The notes beneath the pieces were generated by a model that was given only the letters and a program-made list of their open reading frames with translations, searched no databases and was not told the DNA's origin. Made by a program: the position numbers and the translations under genes. From Streptomyces sp. AC550_RSS872 (GTDB lineage Bacteria > Actinomycetota > Actinomycetes > Streptomycetales > Streptomycetaceae), in NCBI RefSeq assembly GCF_019049285.1, contig NZ_JAGMUL010000208.1:124001-188000 (forward strand): a stretch of 64,000 bases of DNA, read 5' to 3'. Positions 47,500 through 56,078 of this stretch are shown here, piece by piece (position 1 is the first letter of the stretch; the number at the start of each line of letters is the position of its first letter).

Positions 47500-48261
47500 A
47501 TGGTGAGTGCCAACCGCGTGGACGAGACCTTGTGGATTCGCCGGTTCCATCCGGCGGACTCCGCGACCACCAGGCTCGTCTGCCTCCCACACGCTGGTGG
47601 ATCCGCCCCGTACTTCTTTCCGGTCTCCAAGGCGCTCGCGCCGGAGGTCGACGTGGTGGCCGTGCAGTATCCGGGGCGGCAGGACCGCCGCCAGGAGAAG
47701 TGCATCGAGAGCATTCCCGAGCTGGCCGACGCCGTGACGGCCGAACTGCTGCCGTTGACGGACAAGCCGCTGGTGCTGTTCGGCCACAGCATGGGAGCGA
47801 GCCTCGCGTTCGAGGTGGGCATGCGGCTGGAGAAGGCGGGAACGGTGCCGCTGGCGCTGTTCGCCTCCGGCCGCCGGGCCCCCTCCCGCTACCGCGAGGA
47901 GAACGTCCATCTCCGCAACGACGACGAGATCATCGCCGAGCTGAAGGCGCTGAGCGGGACGCGGTCCGAGGTGCTGGCCGACGAGGAGATCCTGCGCATG
48001 GCGCTGCCGGCGATCCGCGGCGACTACAAGGCGGCGGAGACCTACCGCCACACCGACGGGGTGCGGCTCGCGGCGCCGATCCATGTCCACTACGGGGAGG
48101 ACGACCCCCGGGTCAGCCTTGACGAGGCGCGGGCCTGGGCGGATCACACGACCGGCCACTTCGAGCTCAAGACCTACCCCGGCGGGCACTTCTACCTCAA
48201 TGAGCAGGCGCCCCGGGTCATCGAGGCGATCGCCCGGGTGACGTCGACCGTCACGTCGTAG
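47500..48261 (+). CDS. Type II thioesterase of the polyketide cluster
   Basis: ATG 47500 with GAAAGG before it gives 253 residues; longer starts are possible. The alpha/beta-hydrolase shows LVCLPHAGGSAPYFFPVSKA, VVAVQYPGRQDRRQEKCIE, the nucleophile elbow LVLFGHSMGASLAFEVGMRL and the catalytic histidine in YPGGHFYLNEQAPRV. Such stand-alone TEII enzymes remove misprimed or decarboxylated acyl groups from PKS carrier proteins. It is transcribed toward the LAL regulators and PKS. Confidence 0.93.
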   Translation: MVSANRVDETLWIRRFHPADSATTRLVCLPHAGGSAPYFFPVSKALAPEVDVVAVQYPGRQDRRQEKCIESIPELADAVTAELLPLTDKPLVLFGHSMGASLAFEVGMRLEKAGTVPLALFASGRRAPSRYREENVHLRNDDEIIAELKALSGTRSEVLADEEILRMALPAIRGDYKAAETYRHTDGVRLAAPIHVHYGEDDPRVSLDEARAWADHTTGHFELKTYPGGHFYLNEQAPRVIEAIARVTSTVTS

Positions 48262-48605
48262 CACACGAGGGCCTGACCGGCCCTATGGGGAAATTCCGTA
48301 CAGGGTCCGACGTTCGGGCCCTGAGCCCCGTTCCTTTTCATGCCGACAATTAATCCAACTTTTACGTGACCCTTATTTAACTTTCCCCTGCCGCGAGTTT
48401 GCGGCAGGCTGTCTGATCCGCCCCGACCTGCACGGACTTGGCGTTGGCTGATTCCTTTCCATGCCTGTCCGAAGCCCCTTCGAAGTTGACACGTCCGTTG
48501 TACGGATGTTTGGATTGTGTGGGTTTTTGGTGTCTGTGAAGTGGTTTTGCGGAACCACCTGGCCAGGTGCTCCTGACCGATTGATAACGGGGTGTTTCGG
48601 CTTTT
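48262..48605. promoter_or_regulatory. AT-rich promoter region of the first LAL regulator
   Basis: No gene is present. The stretch is clearly richer in A/T than its surroundings, especially 48330-48385. GGGGAAATTCCGTACAGGG (48287-48305) closely matches a box before thrB. A CCTGCCGC/GCGGCAGG hairpin at 48387-48408 may terminate the thioesterase transcript. Confidence 0.55.
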
Positions 48606-51386
48606 ATGGTCCTCATAGGGAGAGTTCGAGAAAAAGACCGACTCGAAGCTGCCTTTTCATTCGTCCGATCCGCCGGAATGGCGCGAACGGTGGTGGTCGA
48701 GGCGGCCGCAGGCTGTGGAAAGACCGAGCTTCTGGAAGGGCTCGTGCAGCATGTGGAGTCGCTCGGCCTGACGGTTTTGCATACCACTGCGATCGCGGAG
48801 GAGAGAGGTACCCCTCTCAGTGTGCTCCGCGGTCTCGTCAATAGTTCTTCCTTTCCCGACCAGCTGGTGCGGCGATTTCACACATGGGGTGATGCCGCGG
48901 TGCACGGGATTTCCACGGGGGAGGGGGGCGAGATACGGCGCGACGCCGCCTGGTACGAGTTGATGCGCACGTTCTGTGTCGAGGTGCGCGCACTGGCACG
49001 GCGGGAGCCCCTCGTGGTGGCGGTCGACGACATCCAGCACGGCGACGCCGACTCCTTGCGTCAGTTGCTCCATCTGGCCCGGCACTGCTGCAACGTGCCG
49101 TTACTGCTCGTCCTCACGCAGCCGCTGGTCGGGGGCCCGGTGGACGGGGCCTTCGGCGCGCAGCTGCTGAGGCAGCCCCACCTCGAACGGATCCGGCTGC
49201 CGACGCTCGGCCCGGACGACATAGCCGGCTTCCTCGCCGACCTGGGGTACGCGGGAGTCGGCACCGCCATGGCCGAGGAGTGTTTCGCGGTCAGCGGCGG
49301 CAACCCCTTGCTGCTGCGGGCGCTGCTGCACGACACCCCGCTGGAGCCGGGTGACTGCGTCGACGGCCAGGGCCGGGCGCTCCGGGTCGGCCAGGCGTAC
49401 GGCAGGGCTGTCCTGACCTGCCTGGACCGCAGCGGTGAGAAGGTGCGCGACGTCGCCGCCGGACTGGCCGTGCTCGGCGGCGCGTGCACCGAGGAACGGC
49501 TCTCCCGGCTGCTGGACATCTCCGCCGCCGAACTCACCGAGAACCTCCAGGCCCTCCAAGGGGTCGGCATCGTGGCCGGCACGTCCTTCCAGCACCCCGC
49601 GGCGGAGGAAGCGGTCCTGGACTCGCTGGAGCCCTCGCACCGGCTGGGGCTGCACCAGGGTGCCGCGGAGCTGCTGCACGCCGACGGGGCTCCGGCCGAG
49701 CTGGTGGCCGAACACCTCCACAAGGCCGGGCGGACCAAGGCCCCCTGGGCGGCCGGTGTCCTTCAGCAGGCCGCCGAGCAGGCGCTCTCCGAGGACCAGG
49801 CGTGCCGTGCCGTGGCCTATCTCGAACTGGCGCACACCGCCTGCGAGGACCCGCTGCGGCGCACCGAGATCAAGATCAGGCTCGGCACGGTGACCCGTCG
49901 CTTCAGCGTCACCGACGCCGAACGCCATGTCGGCGACGTCCTCCAGGCGCTGCGGGCGGGCCGGCTCGACCCCGCGGACGCGGGCGGCCTCGGCGAGCTG
50001 CTGCTGGCCCACGGGCGGCTGGAGAGCGCGCGCGACCTGCTGGGCCAGCCGGAGCCCGACCCCGACGACGCGACCCGGGCCCGCCGACGCACCGCCGTGG
50101 TCCGTGAGGGCTTCATACGCCGCAGGTTCTGGGGAGCCGGGACCCGGGCGGCCCGGCCCGGCCGCCCGCCCGCCGGCCCTGGGGGGAACGCCCTCTTCGC
50201 CGGGTTCGGAGGCGAGCACACCGGTCGGCGGTCCCAGCACATCGCGGGGGCGGAAGGGGTCCTGGCGATCACCCAGCTGACCGACACCACCTTCGACCCC
50301 GTCGTCGAGGCGATCTGGACCCTGGTCGGCCTCGGCGCGGTGGAGCGTGCCCTGCACTGGTGCGACACGTTCCTGCGGGAGGCGGTGACACGGAACGCAC
50401 CCGGCTGGGAAGCCGTCTTCGCCGCCGTCCGCGCCGAAGCCGCCCTGCACGCGGGCGACCTGGCCGAGGCCGAGCGCGCCGCCCGCCACTGTCTGGGGCT
50501 GCTGCCCGAGCGCCACCGGCCGGCCCTGGAGGCGGCGGTGATCGCACGCCTGGTGACGGTCCAGATCGCGCGGGGGAACCACGAGGAGGCGGCCCGCTCG
50601 CTGAGCCGCCCGGTGTCGGAGTCCCTGCCGGACTCCGTCCACTGGCTGTTCTATCTGCGGGCCCGCGGGCTGTACTACCTGGCCACCCGGCAGTACGACT
50701 CGGCACTGTGGGACTTCCAGGAGGTCGGCCGCGTCGCGGGGCAGTGGGGCACGGACTGGCCCTCGCTGCTGCCCTGGCGCACGGACAAGGCGGAGGTGCT
50801 GCTGCGGCTGGGGGAGCGCGAGCAGGCGCAGCGGCTGGCCGCCGAGCAGCTGGCCATGGCGCAGCACTCCGCACCGCGCATCCGCGGCATCTCCCTGCGC
50901 GTCGAGGGCCTGGCCTCGGAGCCCGGTGCCCGGCTCACCCTGCTCAAGCGGGCCGTGGTGGAGCTGAACCGGGCCGCCGACCCGCTGGAGCTCTCCCGCG
51001 CCCTGTTCGACCTGTCCGACGCCTACCGGGAGTCCGGGCAGACCCGGCAGGCGGTGTCGGCGCTGCGCCAGGCCCGGCAACTGGCCAAGGGCTGCGGGGT
51101 GCCGCCTCCCCGGGACCGGATCGGATCCCCCGACGCCGTCGGGACCGCGGTGGAACGGCCCGTCGCGAACGAACCCGAGCGGCGTGTCCGGTGGGAACGC
51201 CTCAGCGAGTCCGAGCGCCGGGTGGCGGCGCTGGCCGCCCGCGGACACACCAACCGGGAGATCTCCGGACGGCTGCACATCACCATGAGCACGGTGGAGC
51301 AGCATCTGACACGTGTATACAGAAAACTTAAAATAAATGGGCGTGACGAATTGATGTCGGAAGCGTGGGGCGGCGTCAAAGTCTGA
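48606..51386 (+). CDS. LAL-type LuxR transcriptional activator 1 (with TTA codon)
   Basis: In this 926-residue protein the N-terminal ATPase has VVVEAAAGCGKTELLEGLVQ (Walker A, K39) and PLVVAVDDIQHGDADSLRQL (Walker B). A long helical repeat region follows. The last 65 residues are a LuxR helix-turn-helix: LSESERRVAALAARGHTNRE then ISGRLHITMSTVEQHLTRVY. LAL proteins are pathway-specific activators of macrolide and polyene clusters. Codon 166 is TTA (49101-49103), so translation needs the bldA-encoded tRNA and the cluster is likely delayed until development. The start lacks a strong ribosome site. The last codons are unusually A-rich (AGAAAACTTAAAATAAAT). Confidence 0.93.
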   Translation: MVLIGRVREKDRLEAAFSFVRSAGMARTVVVEAAAGCGKTELLEGLVQHVESLGLTVLHTTAIAEERGTPLSVLRGLVNSSSFPDQLVRRFHTWGDAAVHGISTGEGGEIRRDAAWYELMRTFCVEVRALARREPLVVAVDDIQHGDADSLRQLLHLARHCCNVPLLLVLTQPLVGGPVDGAFGAQLLRQPHLERIRLPTLGPDDIAGFLADLGYAGVGTAMAEECFAVSGGNPLLLRALLHDTPLEPGDCVDGQGRALRVGQAYGRAVLTCLDRSGEKVRDVAAGLAVLGGACTEERLSRLLDISAAELTENLQALQGVGIVAGTSFQHPAAEEAVLDSLEPSHRLGLHQGAAELLHADGAPAELVAEHLHKAGRTKAPWAAGVLQQAAEQALSEDQACRAVAYLELAHTACEDPLRRTEIKIRLGTVTRRFSVTDAERHVGDVLQALRAGRLDPADAGGLGELLLAHGRLESARDLLGQPEPDPDDATRARRRTAVVREGFIRRRFWGAGTRAARPGRPPAGPGGNALFAGFGGEHTGRRSQHIAGAEGVLAITQLTDTTFDPVVEAIWTLVGLGAVERALHWCDTFLREAVTRNAPGWEAVFAAVRAEAALHAGDLAEAERAARHCLGLLPERHRPALEAAVIARLVTVQIARGNHEEAARSLSRPVSESLPDSVHWLFYLRARGLYYLATRQYDSALWDFQEVGRVAGQWGTDWPSLLPWRTDKAEVLLRLGEREQAQRLAAEQLAMAQHSAPRIRGISLRVEGLASEPGARLTLLKRAVVELNRAADPLELSRALFDLSDAYRESGQTRQAVSALRQARQLAKGCGVPPPRDRIGSPDAVGTAVERPVANEPERRVRWERLSESERRVAALAARGHTNREISGRLHITMSTVEQHLTRVYRKLKINGRDELMSEAWGGVKV

Positions 51387-51394
51387 CGAACCGA

Positions 51395-51418
51395 TAGGGG
51401 GGTGCTGAAATATAGGGG
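51395..51418. promoter_or_regulatory. TAGGGG boxes before the second LAL gene
   Basis: TAGGGG at 51395-51400 and 51413-51418, 18 bases apart, lie in the 95-base gap between the two LAL genes. The pattern matches other cluster promoters. Confidence 0.5.
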
Positions 51419-51481
51419 TTGGAGTACTGGGGTCCGCCGCATAAATTCGGAGAAGGTTCTGAACGAAGGCGGGGAGAAAAC

Positions 51482-54265
51482 GTGGAACGGGTGGGCTCCG
51501 GCGGTCATTCGATACTTGTCGAGCGCGATGCGGAAATGGCGGCGCTCATGGATGCGCTGGCGCAGATGGGGCAGGGCAAAGGGAGTGTCCTCATCCTCAA
51601 CGCGGGGCCCGGAGTCGGCAGAACCGCACTGCTCGACGCGTTCCTGCGCAAGGCCGCCGAATCCGGTGCCCGAGTGTGCGCCGCCACGGCCTCGTCCGCC
51701 GAGAAGGGCGTCGAGTACGGCATCGTCGGTCAGCTGTTCCCCCCTGACGGCGGCCTGAGCGCCGGACTGCGGCTCGCCCGCGCGATCGGGCGGCGCGACG
51801 CCGGCCACGACCCGGACGTGGAGGCGCTCTTCGACACCCTGTGCCGGGAGCTGCGGCAGCAGCCGGTGGTGATCGGCGTCGACGACGCCCAGTTCGCCGA
51901 CGCGCCCTCACTGCGGTTCCTGCTCCACCTCGTACGGCGGCTGCGGACCGCCCCGGTGATGATCGTGCTCACCGAGCCCACCGGACCGGACTCCCTGCCC
52001 CCCTCCTTCCAGGCCGAACTCCTGCGCCAGCCCCAGTGCCGGCGGCTCGGTCTGCTGCCGCTCTCCCGGGCCGGGGTCGCCCACGTCGTCGCACCGCATG
52101 TGGACGAGACCGAGGCGACGCGGCTGGCCGCGGACTTCCACGCCGTCAGCGGCGGCAACCCCCTCCTCGTGCAGGCCCTGCTCACCGACCACCGGGACGC
52201 GCACCGGCGGGACCAGGAGGCCACGATCGGCCTGCCCGCCACGGGCGCGGCGTTCGCCAAGGCGTCCCTCGCCTGGGCCTACCGCGACGACCCCGTCCTG
52301 TTCGACGTCGCCTGCGGATTCGCCGTACTGGGGGAATCGGCCACTCCCGCCCTGGTCGCCTGTCTGGCCGACCGCGGCGCCGACGCCGTCGCCCGGGTCA
52401 TGACCGCCCTCGACACGGCCGGACTTCTGGACGGCGGAATCCTGCGCAGTGCCGTCGTCGGCCGGGCCCTGCTGGAACACGTCGACGTCGAGAGCCGAGC
52501 CGAACTGCGGCGGCGCGCGGCCGGACTGCTGCGCGTCGACGGCGCGCCCGCGACCGCCGTGGCCCGCCAGCTGCTGGCCGCCCCCGTGGCCGAACCGTGG
52601 GCCGGGAGCATCCTGCTCGACGCCGCGGACAAGGCCATGCGGGACGGGGAGACGGAGTTCAGCCTCGACTGCCTCCGGCTGGCCGGACAGAACGCCACCA
52701 CCGAACACGAACATGCCGCCGTCGTCATGGCCCGGGTGCGCATCGGCTGGGAGATCGACCCCCGCCTGGTCAGCCCGTGGCTCGACGAACTCGTCGGAGC
52801 CCTCGAACAGGGCAGCCTGCGCAGCGCCGACGCCGCCTGGATCGTCAAGCATCTCGCCTGGCAGGACCGGTTCCCGCAGGCCGCGGAGTGTCTGCGCGCG
52901 CTCACCGAGCGGGCACGACCGGACGCGCCCGGGGCGACGGCCGAACTCCTCGCCGTACGGCACTGGCTGCGGCACTCCTGCCCGCCGCTGGACGCGGACG
53001 CCCCGGACGTCGGGGCCCCGCGCGCCGCGCAGCCCCGCCAGGTGAGCCCCGCCTCGTACGCCGCCGAAGTGCTCGGCCAGGTCCTCGTCGAGGGGCCCGG
53101 CGAGTACACCAGCGGCATGGCGGAGGAGATCCTGCGCGGCTGCCGGTACGGCGAGGCCGCAGTCGAGGACCTGGAGGCGGCGCTCCTCGCCCTGCTCTAC
53201 GCAGACCGTCCCGACCGGGCGGTGTTCTGGTGCGACACGCTGCTGAACCAGGCCGGTGACCGCTCGACGGGCACGTCGGTGGCGATTCTCTCCGGCGTCC
53301 GGGCCGAGATCGCCCTGCGGCAGGGCGCCCTGCACACCGCGGAACAGCATGCGCGCGGCGCCCTGTCGGCCATCTCGCGATCCGGCTGGGGCGTGGCGAT
53401 CGGCTCCCCGCTGGCCGCGCTGGTGCGGGCCGCCACGGCGTCCGGCATGAGCGGGTCGGCCGGGGCCTGGCTGAACCAGGACGTGCCCGAAGGCATGTTC
53501 CAGACCCGGCACGGACTGCTCTACACCCACGCCCGCGGCCACTACCATCTCGCCGTCGACCGTCCGGCCGCCGCCCTGGACGACTTCCTGACCTGCGGAG
53601 ACCTGGCGAAGCAGTGGAGCATGGACGTCCCCACGTTCCTCCCGTGGCGCACCTCGGCGGCGCAGGCGCACCTCGCCCTCGGCAACCCCGGCCAGGCCCG
53701 CACCCTGGTGCGGGAGCAGCTGGCACGGCCCGGGGGATCCACCCCGCGAGCCCGGGGCGTCTCCCTGCGGGTGCTCGCGGCCACCAGCGAACTCGGGCAA
53801 CGGCCCGCCCTGTTGCGGGAGTCGGTCACCCTGCTGGAGAACGCCTCGGACCCGGTGGAGCTCCTCCGCTCCCTGGCCGACCGCTGCCAGGTTCTCCACG
53901 AGGTGGGCGCACCCGCGAAGGCACGGATGACCGCACGCCACGCCAGGAACGTCGCCGACTCCTGCGGCGGGCACCAGTTGTTCCGCAAGCTCTTCAAGGA
54001 CGAAGGGCCCGAGAACACCGTCGAGCCCGACAGCCTCAGCGGCGAGGACCAGGGCTCGGAGAGCCTCACGGCCGCCGAACGGCGGGTCATCGCGCTGGCC
54101 GCCCTCGGCCACTCCAACCGCGAGATCGGCCGCAAGCTGTTCATCACCAAGAGCACCGTCGAGCAACACCTCACCCGCGCCTACCGCAAGCTCGGCGTAC
54201 GCAACAGGACGGACCTGGGTGACCTGCTCGCCGGGACGAACCTTGCGGCCGGGGCGTCCGCCTGA
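51482..54265 (+). CDS. LAL-type LuxR transcriptional regulator 2 with altered Walker A
   Basis: GTG 51482 behind GGGGAG gives 927 residues; a longer form from 51419 lacks such a site. The ATPase start reads SVLILNAGPGVGRTALLDAF: the essential P-loop lysine is arginine (R47). The Walker B-like QPVVIGVDDAQFADAPSLRF is intact. The C-terminal LuxR domain is SLTAAERRVIALAALGHSNR then EIGRKLFITKSTVEQHLTRA. It is similar in layout to LAL 1, so the two probably arose by duplication. ATP binding or hydrolysis should be impaired, suggesting either a nucleotide-independent activator or a partner that modulates LAL 1. Confidence 0.92.
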   Translation: MERVGSGGHSILVERDAEMAALMDALAQMGQGKGSVLILNAGPGVGRTALLDAFLRKAAESGARVCAATASSAEKGVEYGIVGQLFPPDGGLSAGLRLARAIGRRDAGHDPDVEALFDTLCRELRQQPVVIGVDDAQFADAPSLRFLLHLVRRLRTAPVMIVLTEPTGPDSLPPSFQAELLRQPQCRRLGLLPLSRAGVAHVVAPHVDETEATRLAADFHAVSGGNPLLVQALLTDHRDAHRRDQEATIGLPATGAAFAKASLAWAYRDDPVLFDVACGFAVLGESATPALVACLADRGADAVARVMTALDTAGLLDGGILRSAVVGRALLEHVDVESRAELRRRAAGLLRVDGAPATAVARQLLAAPVAEPWAGSILLDAADKAMRDGETEFSLDCLRLAGQNATTEHEHAAVVMARVRIGWEIDPRLVSPWLDELVGALEQGSLRSADAAWIVKHLAWQDRFPQAAECLRALTERARPDAPGATAELLAVRHWLRHSCPPLDADAPDVGAPRAAQPRQVSPASYAAEVLGQVLVEGPGEYTSGMAEEILRGCRYGEAAVEDLEAALLALLYADRPDRAVFWCDTLLNQAGDRSTGTSVAILSGVRAEIALRQGALHTAEQHARGALSAISRSGWGVAIGSPLAALVRAATASGMSGSAGAWLNQDVPEGMFQTRHGLLYTHARGHYHLAVDRPAAALDDFLTCGDLAKQWSMDVPTFLPWRTSAAQAHLALGNPGQARTLVREQLARPGGSTPRARGVSLRVLAATSELGQRPALLRESVTLLENASDPVELLRSLADRCQVLHEVGAPAKARMTARHARNVADSCGGHQLFRKLFKDEGPENTVEPDSLSGEDQGSESLTAAERRVIALAALGHSNREIGRKLFITKSTVEQHLTRAYRKLGVRNRTDLGDLLAGTNLAAGASA

Positions 54266-54291
54266 GGTAGCCGTCCTCGGCGCCGGCAGTG

Positions 54292-54327
54292 AGGGGCCGG
54301 GTAGTGGTTGAGGCTAGGGGTGGGGCG
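54292..54327. repeat. 36-bp promoter repeat, copy 1 (before the P450 gene)
   Basis: The block contains AGGGG, TAGTGG and TAGGGG boxes, including TAGTGGTTGAGGCTAGGGG at 54302-54320. It matches 55960-55995 at 32 of 36 positions. It lies about 290 bases before the P450 start. Confidence 0.75.
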
Positions 54328-54617
54328 ACCGGACAGTCGTGAGGCGGCGCGGCCCCTGTGATCTCCAGGCGTGGCAGGCGGCAGTCGGCCCAGGAACGAC
54401 CGCGGCCGCCCGCTCGGGGCGCGCTGCCGGCCACCGCAGCGGTCGCCCCGTCCCGGCTGTCGCGCAACCGCCCGGCCGCCGCCGGGGCCGGACACCGGAA
54501 CGCTCGGGAACCCCCCGCCCGAGCGGCGCCGCGCCCCCCGATCTTCCTTCGATTCCCCGGTCCCTGACGCTCCTTCGCAGGCGACCCGCAGTAGACCGAC
54601 AAGAGGAGACCCCCACC
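54328..54617. other. Leader between the promoter repeat and the P450 gene
   Basis: No gene is supported on either strand. If transcription begins near the repeat, the P450 mRNA has a leader of more than 200 bases. It ends with AAGAGGAGA, a good ribosome site. Confidence 0.45.
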
Positions 54618-55814
54618 ATGACCTCCACACCCACCGTGACCGTGCCGACCCCCCGTGAGACCGGTTGTCCCTTCGACGTGCCGAAGTCGTACCGGCAGGC
54701 AGCCGAGGAGGGCCCGGTCGTGAAGGCCGCGACCCTGACCGGCGGCGAGTGCTGGATGGTCACCCGGCACGCGGAGGTCCACGCGGTGCTGAGCGACCGG
54801 CGGTTCAGCGCGGACGCGATGCTGCCCAACTTTCCGCTCATGACCGAGGAACTGCGCAAGATGGTCGGAGAGTCCCGCAAGTCGGCCCCGGAGGTCGACG
54901 ACCAGGAACACATCCGGCGCCGCCGCATGCTGACCGCGGAGTTCAAGGGAAAGCGGGTCGAGGCGCTGCGCCCGCAGATCCAGAGCATGGTCGACGGCAT
55001 CCTGGACGGGATGATCGCCGACGGCGGCCCGGTGGACCTGGTGTCCCGGTTCACGTTGCCCGTGCCGGCCGCGGTCATCTGCCTCCTGCTCGGCGTTCCC
55101 TTCGAGGACCACGAGTTCTTCAAGGATCGCAGCGGCGTGATGCTGGACTTCCAGGCCGGCCCCGAGGCGATGATGAAGGCCCGCGTCGAGCTCACCGAGT
55201 ACATGAACAAGCTCACGGCCGAGAAGCAGCGGCACCCGGACGAGGCGCTCATCAGCACCCTGCTGACCAAGGGCGAACTGGCCACCGAGGACGTGGCCGG
55301 CACCGCACTGCTGTTGCTGCTCGGCGGACTTGAGACGACGTCCAGCATGCTGGCCCTGTCCACCCTCTCCCTGCTGCAGCACCCCGAGCAACTGGCGCTG
55401 CTGCGTGCGGATTCGTCCCTGGTCAAGGGTGCCGTCGAGGAACTGCTGCGCTACCTCACGGTCGTGCAGAACGGCCTCGCACGCGTGGCCCTGGAGGACG
55501 TCGAGATCGGCGGACAGCTGATCAAGGCCGGCGAGGGCGTGCTGTGCATGCTCTCCATCGCCAACCGGGACGAGACGGTCTTCCCCGGCGGCCACGAACT
55601 CGACCTGCAACGCGGCGCCCGCACCCATCTGAGCTTCGGCTACGGCATCCACCAGTGCGTGGGGCAGACACTGGCCCGCGCCGAACTCCAGATCGCCCTG
55701 GAGACGCTGCTGCGCAGGCTGCCGGAGCTGCGGCTGACCGTCCCCATTGAGGAACTGCGCTTCCGCGACGCCCTGGGGTTCTACGGCGTGGAGGAACTGC
55801 CGGTCACCTGGTGA
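54618..55814 (+). CDS. Cytochrome P450 of the polyketide cluster
   Basis: The 398-residue product is a soluble bacterial class I P450 with the I-helix oxygen motif LLLLLGGLETTSSMLAL, the K-helix EELLR (EXXR), and the heme loop HLSFGYGIHQCVGQTLARAE with axial C347. The N-terminus (CPFDVPKSYRQAAEEGPV) and the RRRRMLTAEF segment fit enzymes that tailor macrolides or act on carrier-bound intermediates. It should hydroxylate or epoxidise the product of the adjacent PKS. A ferredoxin gene is not seen in the window. Its promoter repeat is shared with the PKS gene. Confidence 0.95.
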   Translation: MTSTPTVTVPTPRETGCPFDVPKSYRQAAEEGPVVKAATLTGGECWMVTRHAEVHAVLSDRRFSADAMLPNFPLMTEELRKMVGESRKSAPEVDDQEHIRRRRMLTAEFKGKRVEALRPQIQSMVDGILDGMIADGGPVDLVSRFTLPVPAAVICLLLGVPFEDHEFFKDRSGVMLDFQAGPEAMMKARVELTEYMNKLTAEKQRHPDEALISTLLTKGELATEDVAGTALLLLLGGLETTSSMLALSTLSLLQHPEQLALLRADSSLVKGAVEELLRYLTVVQNGLARVALEDVEIGGQLIKAGEGVLCMLSIANRDETVFPGGHELDLQRGARTHLSFGYGIHQCVGQTLARAELQIALETLLRRLPELRLTVPIEELRFRDALGFYGVEELPVTW

Positions 55815-55959
55815 ACGGGTAAAGCACGCCGCCGAGCGCCGGCGCACCCCGTAAGGGTGCGCCGCCGCTCGGCCGTTCCGGCCGCCCCGCCCGGACCCCC
55901 TGGGCAGCGGAAAGACACCGGTCGGCGCATCGACGGAGTCTCACGCCACACCCCGGCTA

Positions 55960-55995
55960 AGGGGTCGGATAGTGGTTGAGGCTAGGGGCGGGACG
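55960..55995. repeat. 36-bp promoter repeat, copy 2 (before the PKS gene)
   Basis: TAGTGGTTGAGGCTAGGGG at 55970-55988 is identical to copy 1, with flanking AGGGGTCGG. It lies about 85-120 bases before the PKS start, where a promoter or activator site is expected. Confidence 0.75.
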
Positions 55996-56078
55996 AGCCG
56001 ATATTCGGAAATGAACTGCGGCTGCACGCACGCCGCGCTGAGCGCGCTTCGCGTATTCCTAGTGAGGTAAGGAAACAC

